Below, piece by piece: positions 9,286 to 18,448 of a stretch of 64,000 nucleotides of DNA. The notes under the pieces were generated by a model that saw only the letters and a list, made by a program, of their open reading frames with translations, searched no databases and was not told the DNA's origin. Position 1 is the stretch's first letter. Each line of letters starts with the position of its first letter. Location of the stretch: positions 6,716,001-6,780,000 of the forward strand of contig NZ_CP010945.1 of NCBI RefSeq assembly GCF_000293885.2. The letters run 5' to 3'. Origin of the DNA: Pseudomonas fluorescens NCIMB 11764 (lineage in GTDB: Bacteria > Pseudomonadota > Gammaproteobacteria > Pseudomonadales > Pseudomonadaceae). The position numbers and the translations under genes are program-made.

Positions 9286-10194
9286 TCAGGAAGTCTTCGC
9301 CGCGCTCGCCGATGCTGTTGATTGAGGCGCCGGCGGCTCGATGGGGGCGACTCGCGCGAGGTGCACATTGACTCGACGATTCTTCGCCCGATTGGCCGCA
9401 TTGGTGTTGGGTACCAATGGATAACGCTCACCATGAAAGCGCACGGTAATCTGCGATTCCTGCACACCGTTGGCCTTGAAGAACTCCATGACCGCCAGGG
9501 CCCGACGCCGCGACAGGTCTCGATTGGTCAGGCGGTTGCCGCTGTTGTCGGAGTGGCCGTCAAGCTCGATGTGATTGACCGTGGGATCGGCCTTCATGAA
9601 CTCCAGCATCACCTGCAGCTGAGCCTTGGCCTGCGCGTCGAGGTCCAGGCCATCGCCGGGAAAGCCGATCTGCGTTTGCTTGATCTGCTCGAAATTCTTC
9701 GGCAGCAGTTTCGCCACGCAGCCCTGATAATCGTTGAACGCCTTGCTGAACTTGACCGGCAACAGCCGCACTTCCGAGACCCGGCCATCGCCCGAAGAAT
9801 GCCGGACGACCGGGCTGCGCCCATCCATCAAGCCACTGATCAAGCGCCCGGCCTGAACCTGCGAACTGTTGAACAGCACATTGCCGCTGCCAATCCGCAC
9901 GGAACCGAGATTGATGTCGCCACGCCCCGGCTGCCAGGGTGCAGCAGCCGCCAATAAGGTCGCCGAGCCGCCGCCGACCATCGAGTTATAAGCTTTCAGA
10001 CGAAACGTCGCCTGCTCGCCGGCGCGACGCACGAACTCACCCGAACCGAAATCGGTGATCGGTTGAATCAGGCGGCACTCGAACTTGTCCCCTTCGACCG
10101 TCCACTCGATGCTCTCCAGACGGGTCTGGAAAGTGAGCGCCATCGCGGGAAGGCTGGCAAACACACTGAGCAAGGCTAAATAACGCTGGCGCAC
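9286..10194 (-). CDS. motY: MotY-type flagellar T-ring protein
   Basis: 302 residues. An N-terminal signal peptide (cleavage near AMALTF) is followed by the MotY N-terminal domain, which binds the flagellar basal body. A C-terminal OmpA-like peptidoglycan-binding domain (HIELDGHSDNSG, then NRDLSRRRALAV) follows. The protein surrounds the motor and helps stator units assemble. GTG 10194 is chosen because a GGAG site stands six bases before it and the signal peptide then starts properly; GTG 10206 would place that site inside the gene. The C-terminus ends in a Pro/Ala/Ser-rich tail. Its place between argG and pyrC is typical of Pseudomonas. Confidence 0.93.
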   Translation of the reverse strand: MRQRYLALLSVFASLPAMALTFQTRLESIEWTVEGDKFECRLIQPITDFGSGEFVRRAGEQATFRLKAYNSMVGGGSATLLAAAAPWQPGRGDINLGSVRIGSGNVLFNSSQVQAGRLISGLMDGRSPVVRHSSGDGRVSEVRLLPVKFSKAFNDYQGCVAKLLPKNFEQIKQTQIGFPGDGLDLDAQAKAQLQVMLEFMKADPTVNHIELDGHSDNSGNRLTNRDLSRRRALAVMEFFKANGVQESQITVRFHGERYPLVPNTNAANRAKNRRVNVHLARVAPIEPPAPQSTASASAAKTS

Positions 10195-10353
10195 GGGAGG
10201 CTCCACTGGCTTCTACAACAAAAAGACCGACACACACATGTTTACGGCGTACCTGTTGGATATCGGAAGCTTCCCGCAAAACTTGATAGCGAGTGCCTGA
10301 GAGAGTCTTTTCCGGTAGCATTCCCCTGAGTTTGACCCGCCTGGAATCCCCTC

Positions 10354-11400
10354 ATGTCCGACCGCCTGACCCTGCTGCGTCCCGACGACTGGCACATTCA
10401 TCTTCGCGATGGTGCCGTGTTGACCAATACCGTTGCGGATGTCGCGCGCACCTTTGGTCGCGCCATCATTATGCCCAACCTGGTACCTCCGGTGCGCAAC
10501 GCCGCTGAAGCCGACGGCTATCGCCAGCGGATTCTCGCTGCACGTCCGGCCGGCAGCCGTTTCGAACCGTTGATGGTGCTTTACCTGACCGACCGCACCC
10601 AGCCCGAAGAAATTCGTGAAGCCAAGGCCAGCGGTTTCGTGTTCGCCGCCAAGTTGTACCCGGCCGGCGCGACCACCAACTCGGATTCTGGCGTCACCAG
10701 TATCGACAAGATTTTCCCTGCGCTCGAGGCCATGGCCGAAGTCGGGATGCCTTTGTTGATTCACGGTGAAGTCACCCGTGGCGATGTCGACGTGTTCGAC
10801 CGCGAAAAAATCTTCATCGATGAGCACATGCGTCGTGTGGTCGAGCGTTTCCCGACGCTCAAAGTGGTGTTCGAACACATCACCACCGCGGACGCCGTGC
10901 AGTTCGTCAACGAGGCTTCGGCCAATGTTGGCGCGACCATCACCGCGCATCACCTCTTGTACAACCGCAACCACATGCTGGTCGGCGGAATTCGGCCGCA
11001 CTTCTACTGCTTGCCGATTCTCAAGCGCAACACCCACCAGGAAGCGCTGCTCGACGCCGCCACCAGCGGCAGCGACAAGTTCTTCCTCGGCACCGACTCG
11101 GCACCGCATGCCCAGCACGCCAAGGAAGCCGCTTGCGGTTGTGCCGGTTGCTACACCGCTTATGCGGCGATCGAGATGTACGCCGAAGCGTTCGAACAGC
11201 GCAATGCGCTGGACAAGCTCGAAGCCTTCGCCAGCCTTAACGGCCCGCGCTTCTATGGCCTGCCGGTGAACACCGATCGCATTACCCTGGTCCGCGACGA
11301 GTGGACCGCCCCAACCAGCCTGCCATTTGGCGAGCTGACCGTTATCCCGCTGCGCGCCGGTGAAAAACTGCGCTGGCGCCTGCTGGAGGAACACGCGTGA
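10354..11400 (+). CDS. pyrC: Dihydroorotase (class II)
   Basis: 348 residues, same length as E. coli PyrC. It catalyses reversible cyclisation of carbamoyl-aspartate to dihydroorotate in pyrimidine synthesis. Zinc ligands and active-site marks: DWHIHLRDG near the N-terminus, the carboxylated Lys in [37 protein letters not shown] and GTDSAPH. Start ATG 10354. The stop codon overlaps the GTG start of rnt, so the two are translationally coupled. Confidence 0.97.
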   Translation: MSDRLTLLRPDDWHIHLRDGAVLTNTVADVARTFGRAIIMPNLVPPVRNAAEADGYRQRILAARPAGSRFEPLMVLYLTDRTQPEEIREAKASGFVFAAKLYPAGATTNSDSGVTSIDKIFPALEAMAEVGMPLLIHGEVTRGDVDVFDREKIFIDEHMRRVVERFPTLKVVFEHITTADAVQFVNEASANVGATITAHHLLYNRNHMLVGGIRPHFYCLPILKRNTHQEALLDAATSGSDKFFLGTDSAPHAQHAKEAACGCAGCYTAYAAIEMYAEAFEQRNALDKLEAFASLNGPRFYGLPVNTDRITLVRDEWTAPTSLPFGELTVIPLRAGEKLRWRLLEEHA

Positions 11401-12074
11401 GTGAAGACCATTTCGATGACGAACAGGACGGTCAAGGCGGCGGAAGTGGTCCACGCCACCCGATGGCAGCTCGATTCCGTGGATACCTGCCAGTCGTTGT
11501 CGACGTTGAAACCGGTGGTTTCAACTCTGCCACTGACGCTTTGCTGGAAATAGCCGCCACCACCATCGCCATGGATGAGAAGGGCTTTGTATACCCTGAT
11601 CACACCTACTTCTTCCGCGTCGAGCCGTTTGAAGGCGCCAACGTCGAAGCGGCCGCCCTGGAGTTCACCGGGATCAAACTCGATCACCCGCTGCGCATGG
11701 CAGTAAGTGAAGAAGCGGCGCTGACCGATATCTTCCGTGGTATCCGCAAGGCGTTGAAAGCCAACGGCTGCAAGCGGGCGATCCTGGTCGGGCACAACAG
11801 CAGTTTCGACCTGGGCTTCCTGAACGCAGCGGTTGCGCGCCTGGACATGAAGCGCAACCCGTTCCATCCATTCTCCAGCTTCGACACGGCAACCCTCGCC
11901 GGTCTGGCCTACGGTCAAACCGTGTTGGCGAAAGCCTGTCAGGCCGCCGACATCGACTTCGACGGTCGCGAGGCTCACTCGGCTCGCTACGACACCGAGA
12001 AGACGGCTGAGCTGTTCTGCGGCATCGTCAATCGCTGGAAGCAGATGGGCGGCTGGGAAGACTACAACGACTGA
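11397..12074 (+). CDS. rnt: Ribonuclease T
   Basis: 225 residues. A DEDD-family 3'-5' exonuclease that trims tRNA and other stable RNA ends. The acidic metal ligands are in VVDVETGGF (Exo I), [11 protein letters not shown] (Exo II) and [11 protein letters not shown] (Exo III, DEDDh type with His). The GTG start at 11397 is supported by the GTGA overlap with the pyrC stop. It is followed by a single REP and a terminator shared with the convergent peroxiredoxin gene. Confidence 0.96.
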   Translation: MSEDHFDDEQDGQGGGSGPRHPMAARFRGYLPVVVDVETGGFNSATDALLEIAATTIAMDEKGFVYPDHTYFFRVEPFEGANVEAAALEFTGIKLDHPLRMAVSEEAALTDIFRGIRKALKANGCKRAILVGHNSSFDLGFLNAAVARLDMKRNPFHPFSSFDTATLAGLAYGQTVLAKACQAADIDFDGREAHSARYDTEKTAELFCGIVNRWKQMGGWEDYND

Positions 12075-12082
12075 TCCAACAC

Positions 12083-12114
12083 TTGTGGCGAGGGAGCTTG
12101 CTCCCTGGCCACAG
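12083..12114. repeat. Single REP element
   Basis: A palindromic GTGGCGAGGGAGCTTGCTCC core with a GGCCAC end, the same family as the REPIN arms elsewhere in the window. It is not paired with a second inverted copy here. Confidence 0.85.
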
Positions 12115-12161
12115 ACTCAGCGTCGTGCTTGAGCGAACGGCATCGGTTTTATCCCGCCCAT

Positions 12162-12192
12162 AAAAAAACCGGCCTCGACGGCCGGTTTTTTT
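12162..12192. terminator. Bidirectional terminator rnt / peroxiredoxin
   Basis: AAAAAACCGGCC then TCGA loop then GGCCGGTTTTTT, with A- and T-runs on both sides. It lies between convergent genes and can serve both strands. Confidence 0.9.
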
Positions 12193-12208
12193 ATGCCTCG
12201 AACGCGCC

Positions 12209-12811
12209 TTACAGGGCAGCAGCGTTCTCGGTCAGGTAGGCTGCGACGCCTTCGGTCGAAGCGGTCATGCCTTTGTCGCCTTTTTTCCAGTTGGCAGGGC
12301 AGACTTCGCCGTGCTCTTCGTGGAATTGCAGAGCGTCGACCAGACGGATCAGCTCTTCCATGTTACGGCCCAGCGGCAGGTCGTTGATGATCTGCGAGCG
12401 GACAACGCCTTTGTCGTCGATCAGGAACGCGCCACGGAAAGCCACGCCGCCTTCGGACTCAACGTCGTAGGCCTTGGCAATTTCGTGCTTCATGTCGGCA
12501 GCCATGGTGTAGCGAACCTGGCCGATACCGCCATTGTTCACCGGGGTGTTGCGCCATGCGTTGTGAGTGAAGTGCGAGTCGATCGAAACGGCGATCACTT
12601 CAACATTGCGTGCCTTGAAGTCGGACATGCGGTTGTCCAGAGCGATCAGCTCGGATGGGCACACGAAGGTGAAGTCCAGTGGGTAGAAGAACACCAGGCC
12701 GTATTTGCCTTTGATGGCCGACGACAGGGTGAAGCTGTCGACGATTTCGCCATTGCCGAGTACGGCCGGTACGGTGAAGTCAGGGGCTTGCTTGCCTACG
12801 AGTACGCTCAT
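12209..12811 (-). CDS. 2-Cys peroxiredoxin (AhpC/TSA family)
   Basis: 200 residues. It reduces hydrogen peroxide and organic hydroperoxides. The peroxidatic cysteine is Cys51 in DFTFVCPSE and the resolving cysteine lies in HGEVCPANW near residue 170, typical of a Prx1/AhpC dimer. Start ATG 12811 is set by an AGGAG site eight bases upstream; the frame is open further upstream, but the extra 26 residues are not family-like. It stands next to the iron-storage genes, as in P. aeruginosa (PA3529 position). Confidence 0.95.
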   Translation of the reverse strand: MSVLVGKQAPDFTVPAVLGNGEIVDSFTLSSAIKGKYGLVFFYPLDFTFVCPSELIALDNRMSDFKARNVEVIAVSIDSHFTHNAWRNTPVNNGGIGQVRYTMAADMKHEIAKAYDVESEGGVAFRGAFLIDDKGVVRSQIINDLPLGRNMEELIRLVDALQFHEEHGEVCPANWKKGDKGMTASTEGVAAYLTENAAAL

Positions 12812-13058
12812 TGAATATCTCCTGGTGTAAAAACGTGAAGTTCCGGGTTGGCGCCAGCCTGCCACCCTCAGGCGACAGCCCTGTGACACCCACCCGCTTC
12901 ATAAGGACCGGCCATCATACACTGCGTTTTTGAGCTGTCCTCAACGGTTTTTCGTCAACACCTCAAATTGCTGTCTTCGCGATTACTGGCAGATTGCCCT
13001 GGGGAAAACCGTTCGTCAGCCACGCACGTTTATAACGCAAAGCTTTCAGAAACCACTT

Positions 13059-13077
13059 TGACAATCATTCTCGTTAA
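13059..13077 (+). promoter_or_regulatory. Putative Fur box before bfd
   Basis: TGACAATCATTCTCGTTAA resembles the Fur operator (AATGATAATCATT-type hexamer repeats) and lies 50-70 bases before bfd. Fur control of bfd under low iron is known in P. aeruginosa; here it is a sequence match only. The rest of the 12812-13126 gap holds the divergent promoter of the peroxiredoxin gene and nothing else I can name. Confidence 0.6.
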
Positions 13078-13126
13078 CATTAAGATCCATCGCAACTGAG
13101 TCACCACCAGCGACGGTTCTTAGCTT

Positions 13127-13345
13127 ATGTATGTCTGCCTCTGCACTGGCGTCACCGACGGACAAATCCGCGAAGCGATCTATGAAGGATGCTGCAGCTA
13201 CAAGGAAGTCCGCCAGGCTACCGGCGTAGCCAGCCAATGCGGCAAATGCGCCTGCCTTGCCAAGGAAGTGGTGCGTGAAACCCTGACCAAATTGCAAACA
13301 GCCCAGGCAGCAATTCCTTTCCCTGTAGAATTTACTGCCGCATAG
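13127..13345 (+). CDS. bfd: Bacterioferritin-associated ferredoxin
   Basis: 72 residues. A [2Fe-2S] protein with ligands in MYVCLC (Cys4, Cys6) and QCGKCAC (Cys38, Cys41), the family spacing. Bfd docks on bacterioferritin and passes electrons to the haem so that stored ferric iron is released. It is followed by its own terminator and then bfr. A Fur-like site upstream fits expression during iron shortage. Confidence 0.96.
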   Translation: MYVCLCTGVTDGQIREAIYEGCCSYKEVRQATGVASQCGKCACLAKEVVRETLTKLQTAQAAIPFPVEFTAA

Positions 13346-13357
13346 ATACCCTATTCC

Positions 13358-13388
13358 AAAGAACCGGACTTCATGTCCGGTTTTTTTA
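13358..13388 (+). terminator. Terminator of bfd
   Basis: AACCGGACTTCATGTCCGGTT hairpin followed by seven T. Confidence 0.85.
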
Positions 13389-13544
13389 TGCCTGAAAATC
13401 AATTGGTTACGGGTCAGACGCGGAACACAAACATTCTTATTCCGATTAATTTTCATATAAGTTTCAATAACTTAGGTTTGACACTCTTAGTTGTGCGGCT
13501 CAGACTCCGCTTTATAGACAGCTAATACAGGGCAGGACCCCATC

Positions 13545-14018
13545 ATGAAAGGCGACATTACAGTCATCCAGCATCTCAACAAGATCCTTGCCAATGAACT
13601 GGTCGCGATCAATCAGTATTTTCTGCATGCGCGCATGTATGAAGATTGGGGCCTGAACAAGCTCGGCAAGCACGAATACCACGAGTCCATCGACGAGATG
13701 AAACACGCGGACAAGCTGATCAAGCGCATCCTGTTCCTGGAAGGCCTGCCGAACGTGCAGGACCTGGGCAAGCTGCAGATCGGCGAGCACACCCAGGAAA
13801 TGCTTGAGTGCGACCTGCGCATCGAACGTACCGGCCACGCCGACTTGAAAGTTGCGATTGCTCATTGCGAAACGGTTGGCGATTTCGGTAGCCGTGAACT
13901 GCTCGAAGACATTCTCGAATCCGAAGAAGAACATATCGACTGGCTGGAAACCCAACTGGGCCTGATCGATAAAGTCGGTCTTGAGAATTATCTGCAATCG
14001 CAGATGGGCGAAGAATAA
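13545..14018 (+). CDS. bfrB: Bacterioferritin
   Basis: 157 residues, four-helix ferritin fold. Ferroxidase ligands Glu18, Glu51 and His54 are present, as are the later Glu and His in the [11 protein letters not shown] helix. Met52 (IDEMKH) is the haem axial ligand that marks bacterioferritin rather than plain ferritin. It stores iron in a 24-mer shell in the cytoplasm and is emptied by Bfd, encoded just upstream. A purine-rich ribosome site precedes ATG 13545. The name bfrB follows the P. aeruginosa synteny. Confidence 0.96.
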   Translation: MKGDITVIQHLNKILANELVAINQYFLHARMYEDWGLNKLGKHEYHESIDEMKHADKLIKRILFLEGLPNVQDLGKLQIGEHTQEMLECDLRIERTGHADLKVAIAHCETVGDFGSRELLEDILESEEEHIDWLETQLGLIDKVGLENYLQSQMGEE

Positions 14019-14043
14019 TTAGCGCCCGCTAACTCGAGACAAT

Positions 14044-14081
14044 AAAAAGCCCCGCTCTCTTTTAAAGAGGCGGGGCTTTTT
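14044..14081. terminator. Bidirectional terminator bfr / grxD
   Basis: AAAAAGCCCCGC then a stem extension CTCTtttaAAGAG then GCGGGGCTTTTT, flanked by A- and T-runs between convergent genes. Confidence 0.92.
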
Positions 14082-14113
14082 CATGCCCGGAATTTCGGCT
14101 CACCTGAATCGTG

Positions 14114-14144
14114 CAGGAGCTGCCCGCAGCAAGCGGGCTCCTAC
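14114..14144. repeat. Single REP-like palindrome
   Basis: AGGAGCTGCCCGCAGCAAGC followed by GGGCTCCT. It belongs to a second REP sequence class (GGAGC...GCTCC) different from the GTGGCGAGG class. Confidence 0.6.
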
Positions 14145-14152
14145 AAGGTGAA

Positions 14153-14494
14153 TCAGGCTTCGGACTTGTTGGCAGCAGCCGCTTCAACAGCAGCCTTGAT
14201 GGTGCTTTGCAGCGAACCGTCTGCAGCCATCTCGGTCATGATGTCGCTACCGCCGACCAGTTCACCACCAACCCACAGTTGCGGGAAAGTTGGCCAGTTG
14301 GCGTATTTTGGCAGGTTGGCGCGGATTTCCGGGTTCTGCAGGATGTCCACGTACGCAAACTTTTCACCACATGCCATCACGGCCTGCGCGGCTTTCGCAG
14401 AGAAGCCACACTGCGGGGCATTCGGCGAACCTTTCATGTAAAGCAGAATGGTGTTGTTAGCAATCTGCTCTTTAATCGTTTCGATGATATCCAT
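14153..14494 (-). CDS. grxD: Monothiol glutaredoxin Grx4 type
   Basis: 113 residues with the CGFS active site at Cys29 (PQCGFSAKA). This class binds a [2Fe-2S] cluster with glutathione between two monomers and hands clusters to iron-sulfur proteins. The thioredoxin-fold marks FPQLWVGGELVGGSDI are present (cis-Pro region and glutathione site). Start ATG 14494 with an AGGTG-type site. It ends the iron-related block with bfd and bfr. Confidence 0.96.
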   Translation of the reverse strand: MDIIETIKEQIANNTILLYMKGSPNAPQCGFSAKAAQAVMACGEKFAYVDILQNPEIRANLPKYANWPTFPQLWVGGELVGGSDIMTEMAADGSLQSTIKAAVEAAAANKSEA

Positions 14495-14591
14495 GGAGCA
14501 CCTCGGCTGAACTTTCCGACTCAGGGGTCGGCACGGTGGCGCATTGTAACGGAAACCCGAGCGCCATGCTCGGTCTCCCCGACAGACTCAA

Positions 14592-16697
14592 TCAAGCCGC
14601 CGCCACGGTCACCGGCACACCGTTCAACGCCGCATTACCCGACAACTCGTCGAGCAGACATTCATCGGTCAGGTCATTGGCGCTGGAACCTGGCTGGCTG
14701 CTGGCAATCGTCAGCTGCACGCCAGGCCGCGCATGACCCCAACCGTGCGGCAGGCTGACCACGCCTTTCATCATATCCAGACTGCCCAGCACTTCCACCT
14801 CGATCATGCCGACCCGGGAACTGACCCGCACCCGCTGCCCGTCGCTGAGGCCGCGACTGGCCAGGTCGTCCGGATGCATCAGCAATTGATGGCGTGGCTT
14901 GCCCTTCACCAGTCGATGATAGTTGTGCATCCACGAGTTATTGCTGCGTACATGACGACGGCCAATCATCAGCAATTCATCGGCGGCCGGCGCTTGCAGC
15001 GCGGCGAAGCGAGCCAGGTCGGCAAGGATGGCTGCGGGGGCTGCCTGGATGCGCTGGTTAGGGGTTTTAAGGCGCGGAGCCAGGTTGGTTTTCAACGCTC
15101 CAAGATCAACACCATGCGGATGATCGAACAACGTCGCCAGGGACAACCGGTGCTCCGAGGCATCGCCATACAAGCCCATGCGCAAACCACGATCAATCAT
15201 CTGTGCGGGCGGGATCGTCGGTTTAAGTTCCTTGCCGGTCTTCGCGGCAAAGGCCTTGGCCAGCCCGACAAAAATTTCCCAGTCGTGCAGTGCGCCTTCC
15301 GGTCTGGCCAGGATCGCGCGGTTGAACCGGGTGACGTTACGCACCGCGAACATGTTGAAGGTGGTGTCGTAGTGATCGTTTTCCAGGGCCGATGTCGACG
15401 GCAGGATCAGATCGGCATAGCGCGTGGTTTCGTTGATGTAGAGATCGACACTGACCATGAACTCCAACCCGTCCAGCGCCTGTTCAAGCTGTCGACCATT
15501 AGGCGTCGACAGCACCGGGTTACCGGCCACGGTGATCAGTGCGCGGACCTGCCCTTCCCCTTCGGTGAGCATCTCTTCGGCCAGCGCCGACACCGGCAAC
15601 TCGCCGCCGTATTCCGGACGCCCGGAAACGCGGCTCTGCCATAAGTTGAAATGCCCGCCCGAGGTGGACGCTACCAGGTCCACTGCGGGTTCTGTGCACA
15701 ACGCGCCACCCACGCGGTCGAGGTTGCCGGTGACCAGATTGATCAGTTGCACCACCCAATGGCACAACGTCCCGAACGCCTGGGTCGAGACACCCATTCG
15801 GCCGTAGCAGACGGCTGTCGGGGCCGCGGCGAAGTCCCGCGCCAGTTGGCGAATCTGCTCGGCCGGCACAGCGCACAGCGGGCTCATGGCCTCGGCAGTG
15901 AAACCCGCGACGGCGGCGCGCACTTCATCCAGACCGTCCACCGGCAGATGGCTGCCGCGGGTCAGGCCTTCGGCGAACAAGGTGTTGAGCAGCCCGAACA
16001 ACAGCGCCGCATCGCCACCGGGACGCACGAACAGATGCTGATCGGCCATCGCCGCCGTTTCGCTGCGGCGCGGGTCGACCACCACCACTTTGCCACCCCG
16101 GGCCTGAATCGCCTTCAGGCGCTTTTCCACGTCCGGCACGGTCATGATGCTGCCGTTGGAGGCCAGCGGGTTACCGCCGAGGATCAACATGAAATCAGTG
16201 TGATCGATGTCCGGGATCGGCAACAGCAGACCGTGGCCGTACATCAAATGGCTGGTCAGGTGATGGGGCAACTGATCGACCGACGTCGCGGAAAACCGGT
16301 TGCGGGTTTTCAGCAGGCCGAGGAAGTAATTGCTGTGGGTCATCAGCCCGTAGTTGTGCACGCTGGGGTTGCCTTGGTACACCGCCACCGCGTTCTGCCC
16401 GTGCCGCGCCTGAATCCCGGCCAGGCGTTCGGCGACCAGGTTGAAGGCGTCTTCCCACTCGACAGGTTGCCATTCGCTGCCGACCCGCAGCATCGGCTGA
16501 CGCAAGCGGTCCGGATCGTTCTGGATATCTTGCAGGGCGACAGCCTTGGGGCAGATATGCCCGCGACTGAACGTATCCTGGGCGTCGCCCTTGATCGAGG
16601 TGATCCGGAGATCGCCATCGACCTCGGTGGTCTCGATGGTCAGGCCGCAGATGGCTTCACACAGGTGGCAGGCACGGTGATGGAGAGTCTTGGTCAT
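14592..16697 (-). CDS. Molybdopterin oxidoreductase, FDH/nitrate reductase-like
   Basis: 701 residues. The N-terminus has the [4Fe-4S] motif Cys-X2-Cys-X3-Cys...Cys (ACHLCEAICG, then HICPKA). The molybdopterin domain follows (DPRRSETA, ILGGNPLASNG), and the C-terminal molydopterin-dinucleotide domain begins near RVRVSSRVG. No Sec or Cys is evident at the metal-ligand position; the local sequence is SATSVDQLP. No FDH beta or gamma subunit and no cofactor-maturation gene is adjacent, so it probably works as a single soluble subunit with an unknown substrate. No Tat signal is visible. Confidence 0.88.
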   Translation of the reverse strand: MTKTLHHRACHLCEAICGLTIETTEVDGDLRITSIKGDAQDTFSRGHICPKAVALQDIQNDPDRLRQPMLRVGSEWQPVEWEDAFNLVAERLAGIQARHGQNAVAVYQGNPSVHNYGLMTHSNYFLGLLKTRNRFSATSVDQLPHHLTSHLMYGHGLLLPIPDIDHTDFMLILGGNPLASNGSIMTVPDVEKRLKAIQARGGKVVVVDPRRSETAAMADQHLFVRPGGDAALLFGLLNTLFAEGLTRGSHLPVDGLDEVRAAVAGFTAEAMSPLCAVPAEQIRQLARDFAAAPTAVCYGRMGVSTQAFGTLCHWVVQLINLVTGNLDRVGGALCTEPAVDLVASTSGGHFNLWQSRVSGRPEYGGELPVSALAEEMLTEGEGQVRALITVAGNPVLSTPNGRQLEQALDGLEFMVSVDLYINETTRYADLILPSTSALENDHYDTTFNMFAVRNVTRFNRAILARPEGALHDWEIFVGLAKAFAAKTGKELKPTIPPAQMIDRGLRMGLYGDASEHRLSLATLFDHPHGVDLGALKTNLAPRLKTPNQRIQAAPAAILADLARFAALQAPAADELLMIGRRHVRSNNSWMHNYHRLVKGKPRHQLLMHPDDLASRGLSDGQRVRVSSRVGMIEVEVLGSLDMMKGVVSLPHGWGHARPGVQLTIASSQPGSSANDLTDECLLDELSGNAALNGVPVTVAAA

Positions 16698-16831
16698 GGC
16701 CAGTCTCTGTTTTGTTCTGGGCGGGCAATATCGGCCGCGGGATCAAAACTATGGCCTGCACTCCGCCGCTGCGCCAGCGACGTTCATCTTGTGAATCGGC
16801 GACCATCAGGCCAGCCGATGGCCGACAGGGA

Positions 16832-17122
16832 TCACTTGGGCAGCAGCCTCGCCGGCGCCTGCAGCTGGATCTCCTGAACGGTTTCGATCTGCTCGTGGGC
16901 GACATGCACCCCGGTGAGTTCGCCGATCAGTCGCCAGTGCTCGTCGAGACCTGCACTGATGGTGGCCATGCGATCGATCATCCGCCGTCCAGCGGCCTTG
17001 GTCACTTCGTCGTTGCTTCGCAAAAGCTCGAAGGACATCGAGGTCATGGAGGCCGTGAGATGCGTCAGTGAGCGGGCCGTGAGGCCGAGCAGTTCCATGA
17101 GTTGCTGTTCTTTCGATTCCAT
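16832..17122 (-). CDS. Small conserved helical hypothetical protein
   Basis: 96 residues when started at ATG 17122, which has AGGAAG about nine bases upstream; an in-frame ATG at 17143 is the alternative. The protein is almost all helix (MESKEQQLMELLGLTARS, SFELLRSNDEVTKAAGRR) and has no signal, cysteine or membrane segment. I do not recognise a family. It stands divergent from argF and upstream of the oxidoreductase gene, with the 134-base gap between them showing no features. Confidence 0.65.
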   Translation of the reverse strand: MESKEQQLMELLGLTARSLTHLTASMTSMSFELLRSNDEVTKAAGRRMIDRMATISAGLDEHWRLIGELTGVHVAHEQIETVQEIQLQAPARLLPK

Positions 17123-17381
17123 TCCGAAGGCTTCCTGCGTCATTCGTGACTTAGTTATAACCCAGCACATTGCATTAGCAAGTGTTTCAGACGAGGCACA
17201 TTGCCATCTGACACCCTGTATACCGTACCGGAAACCGACCATCAGTAAACCATGCCCGCCCCGCTTGATTGCAAAGCCCCGCAAGCCCAGTGTACAAATG
17301 ACGGGCTGCTGTCAGGAAACCGGCTTCAAATGCGCTACTGCGGTCACCCCGTAGCCCCTCTGAAATCCCCTAAACACCGTA

Positions 17382-17402
17382 GCCTATTGGAAAAACGCGA
17401 CA
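17382..17402 (-). promoter_or_regulatory. Putative ArgR half-site upstream of argF
   Basis: Read on the minus strand it is TGTCGC-N8-AA-N5, the Pseudomonas ArgR half-site pattern. An overlapping palindrome GACATTTAATGTC (17399-17411) supplies a second TGTC half. It lies about 125 bases before the argF start. ArgR repression of argF is known in P. aeruginosa. The remaining bases of the 17123-17524 gap show no other clear element. Confidence 0.5.
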
Positions 17403-17527
17403 TTTAATGTCAAGATCGCGCCTTCCCTATTTCGTCGCCCCGTGCGGCTTACGCCGCAGGTCTCGCCCGTTTTTCAATTAAACAAGGCTTTGAGTATCTG
17501 CGGTCTGTTGCAAAAAGGTAGTCAATG

Positions 17528-18448
17528 ATGAGCGCAAGGCACTTTCTCTCCCTGATGGATTGCACGCCCGAAGAGCTGGTCAGCGTGATCCGTCGAGGCG
17601 TTGAGCTCAAAGACCTGCGTAACCGCGGCGTACTGTTCGAGCCTCTGAAAAACCGCGTACTCGGGATGATTTTCGAGAAATCCTCGACCCGCACCCGTAT
17701 CTCGTTCGAAGCCGGCATGATCCAGCTCGGCGGCCAGGCCATCTTCCTGTCGCCGCGCGACACCCAACTGGGTCGCGGCGAGCCGATCGGCGATGCCGCC
17801 ATTGTCATGTCGAGCATGCTCGATGCGGTGATGATCCGTACATTTTCCCACAGCACACTGACCGAATTCGCCGCCAACTCGCGCGTCCCGCTGATCAACG
17901 GCCTGTCCGACGATTTGCACCCGTGCCAGTTACTGGCCGACATGCAAACCTTCCTCGAGCATCGCGGCTCGATCCAGGGCAAAACCGTAGCCTGGATCGG
18001 AGATGGCAACAACATGTGCAACAGCTATATAGAAGCGGCGATCCAGTTCGACTTCCAGCTGCGCATCGCATGCCCTGAAGGCTATGAACCCAACCCCGAA
18101 TTCGTGGCCAAGGCCGGCGATCGGGTGACCATCGTTCGCGACCCGAAGGATGCCGTGCGTGGCGCCCACCTGGTGAGCACCGACGTCTGGACCTCCATGG
18201 GCCAGGAAGAAGAAACCGCCAAGCGCCTGAAGCTGTTCTCGCCGTTCCAGGTCAATCGCGCGCTGCTGGATCTGGCCGCCGAGGATGTGCTGTTCATGCA
18301 TTGCCTGCCCGCCCACCGTGGCGAAGAGATCAGCCTCGACCTGCTCGATGACCCGCGATCCGTCGCCTGGGATCAAGCGGAAAACCGTCTCCACGCACAA
18401 AAGGCCCTGCTCGAGTTTCTCGTCGAACCGGCGTATCACCACGCATGA
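17528..18448 (+). CDS. argF: Ornithine carbamoyltransferase
   Basis: 306 residues from ATG 17528 (MSARHFL..., the usual start in Pseudomonas; an ATG one codon earlier is also possible). Carbamoyl-phosphate loop [25 protein letters not shown] and the ornithine loop [10 protein letters not shown] are all intact. It makes citrulline in arginine synthesis and feeds ArgG. The stop overlaps the start of the ABC ATPase gene, so the two are cotranscribed. Confidence 0.97.
   Translation: MSARHFLSLMDCTPEELVSVIRRGVELKDLRNRGVLFEPLKNRVLGMIFEKSSTRTRISFEAGMIQLGGQAIFLSPRDTQLGRGEPIGDAAIVMSSMLDAVMIRTFSHSTLTEFAANSRVPLINGLSDDLHPCQLLADMQTFLEHRGSIQGKTVAWIGDGNNMCNSYIEAAIQFDFQLRIACPEGYEPNPEFVAKAGDRVTIVRDPKDAVRGAHLVSTDVWTSMGQEEETAKRLKLFSPFQVNRALLDLAAEDVLFMHCLPAHRGEEISLDLLDDPRSVAWDQAENRLHAQKALLEFLVEPAYHHA

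Noticed and set aside
8143..9321. Long plus-strand open frame (392 codons) opposite argG
   Set aside because: It is the antisense shadow of a highly conserved argG frame, with no family features or ribosome site of its own.
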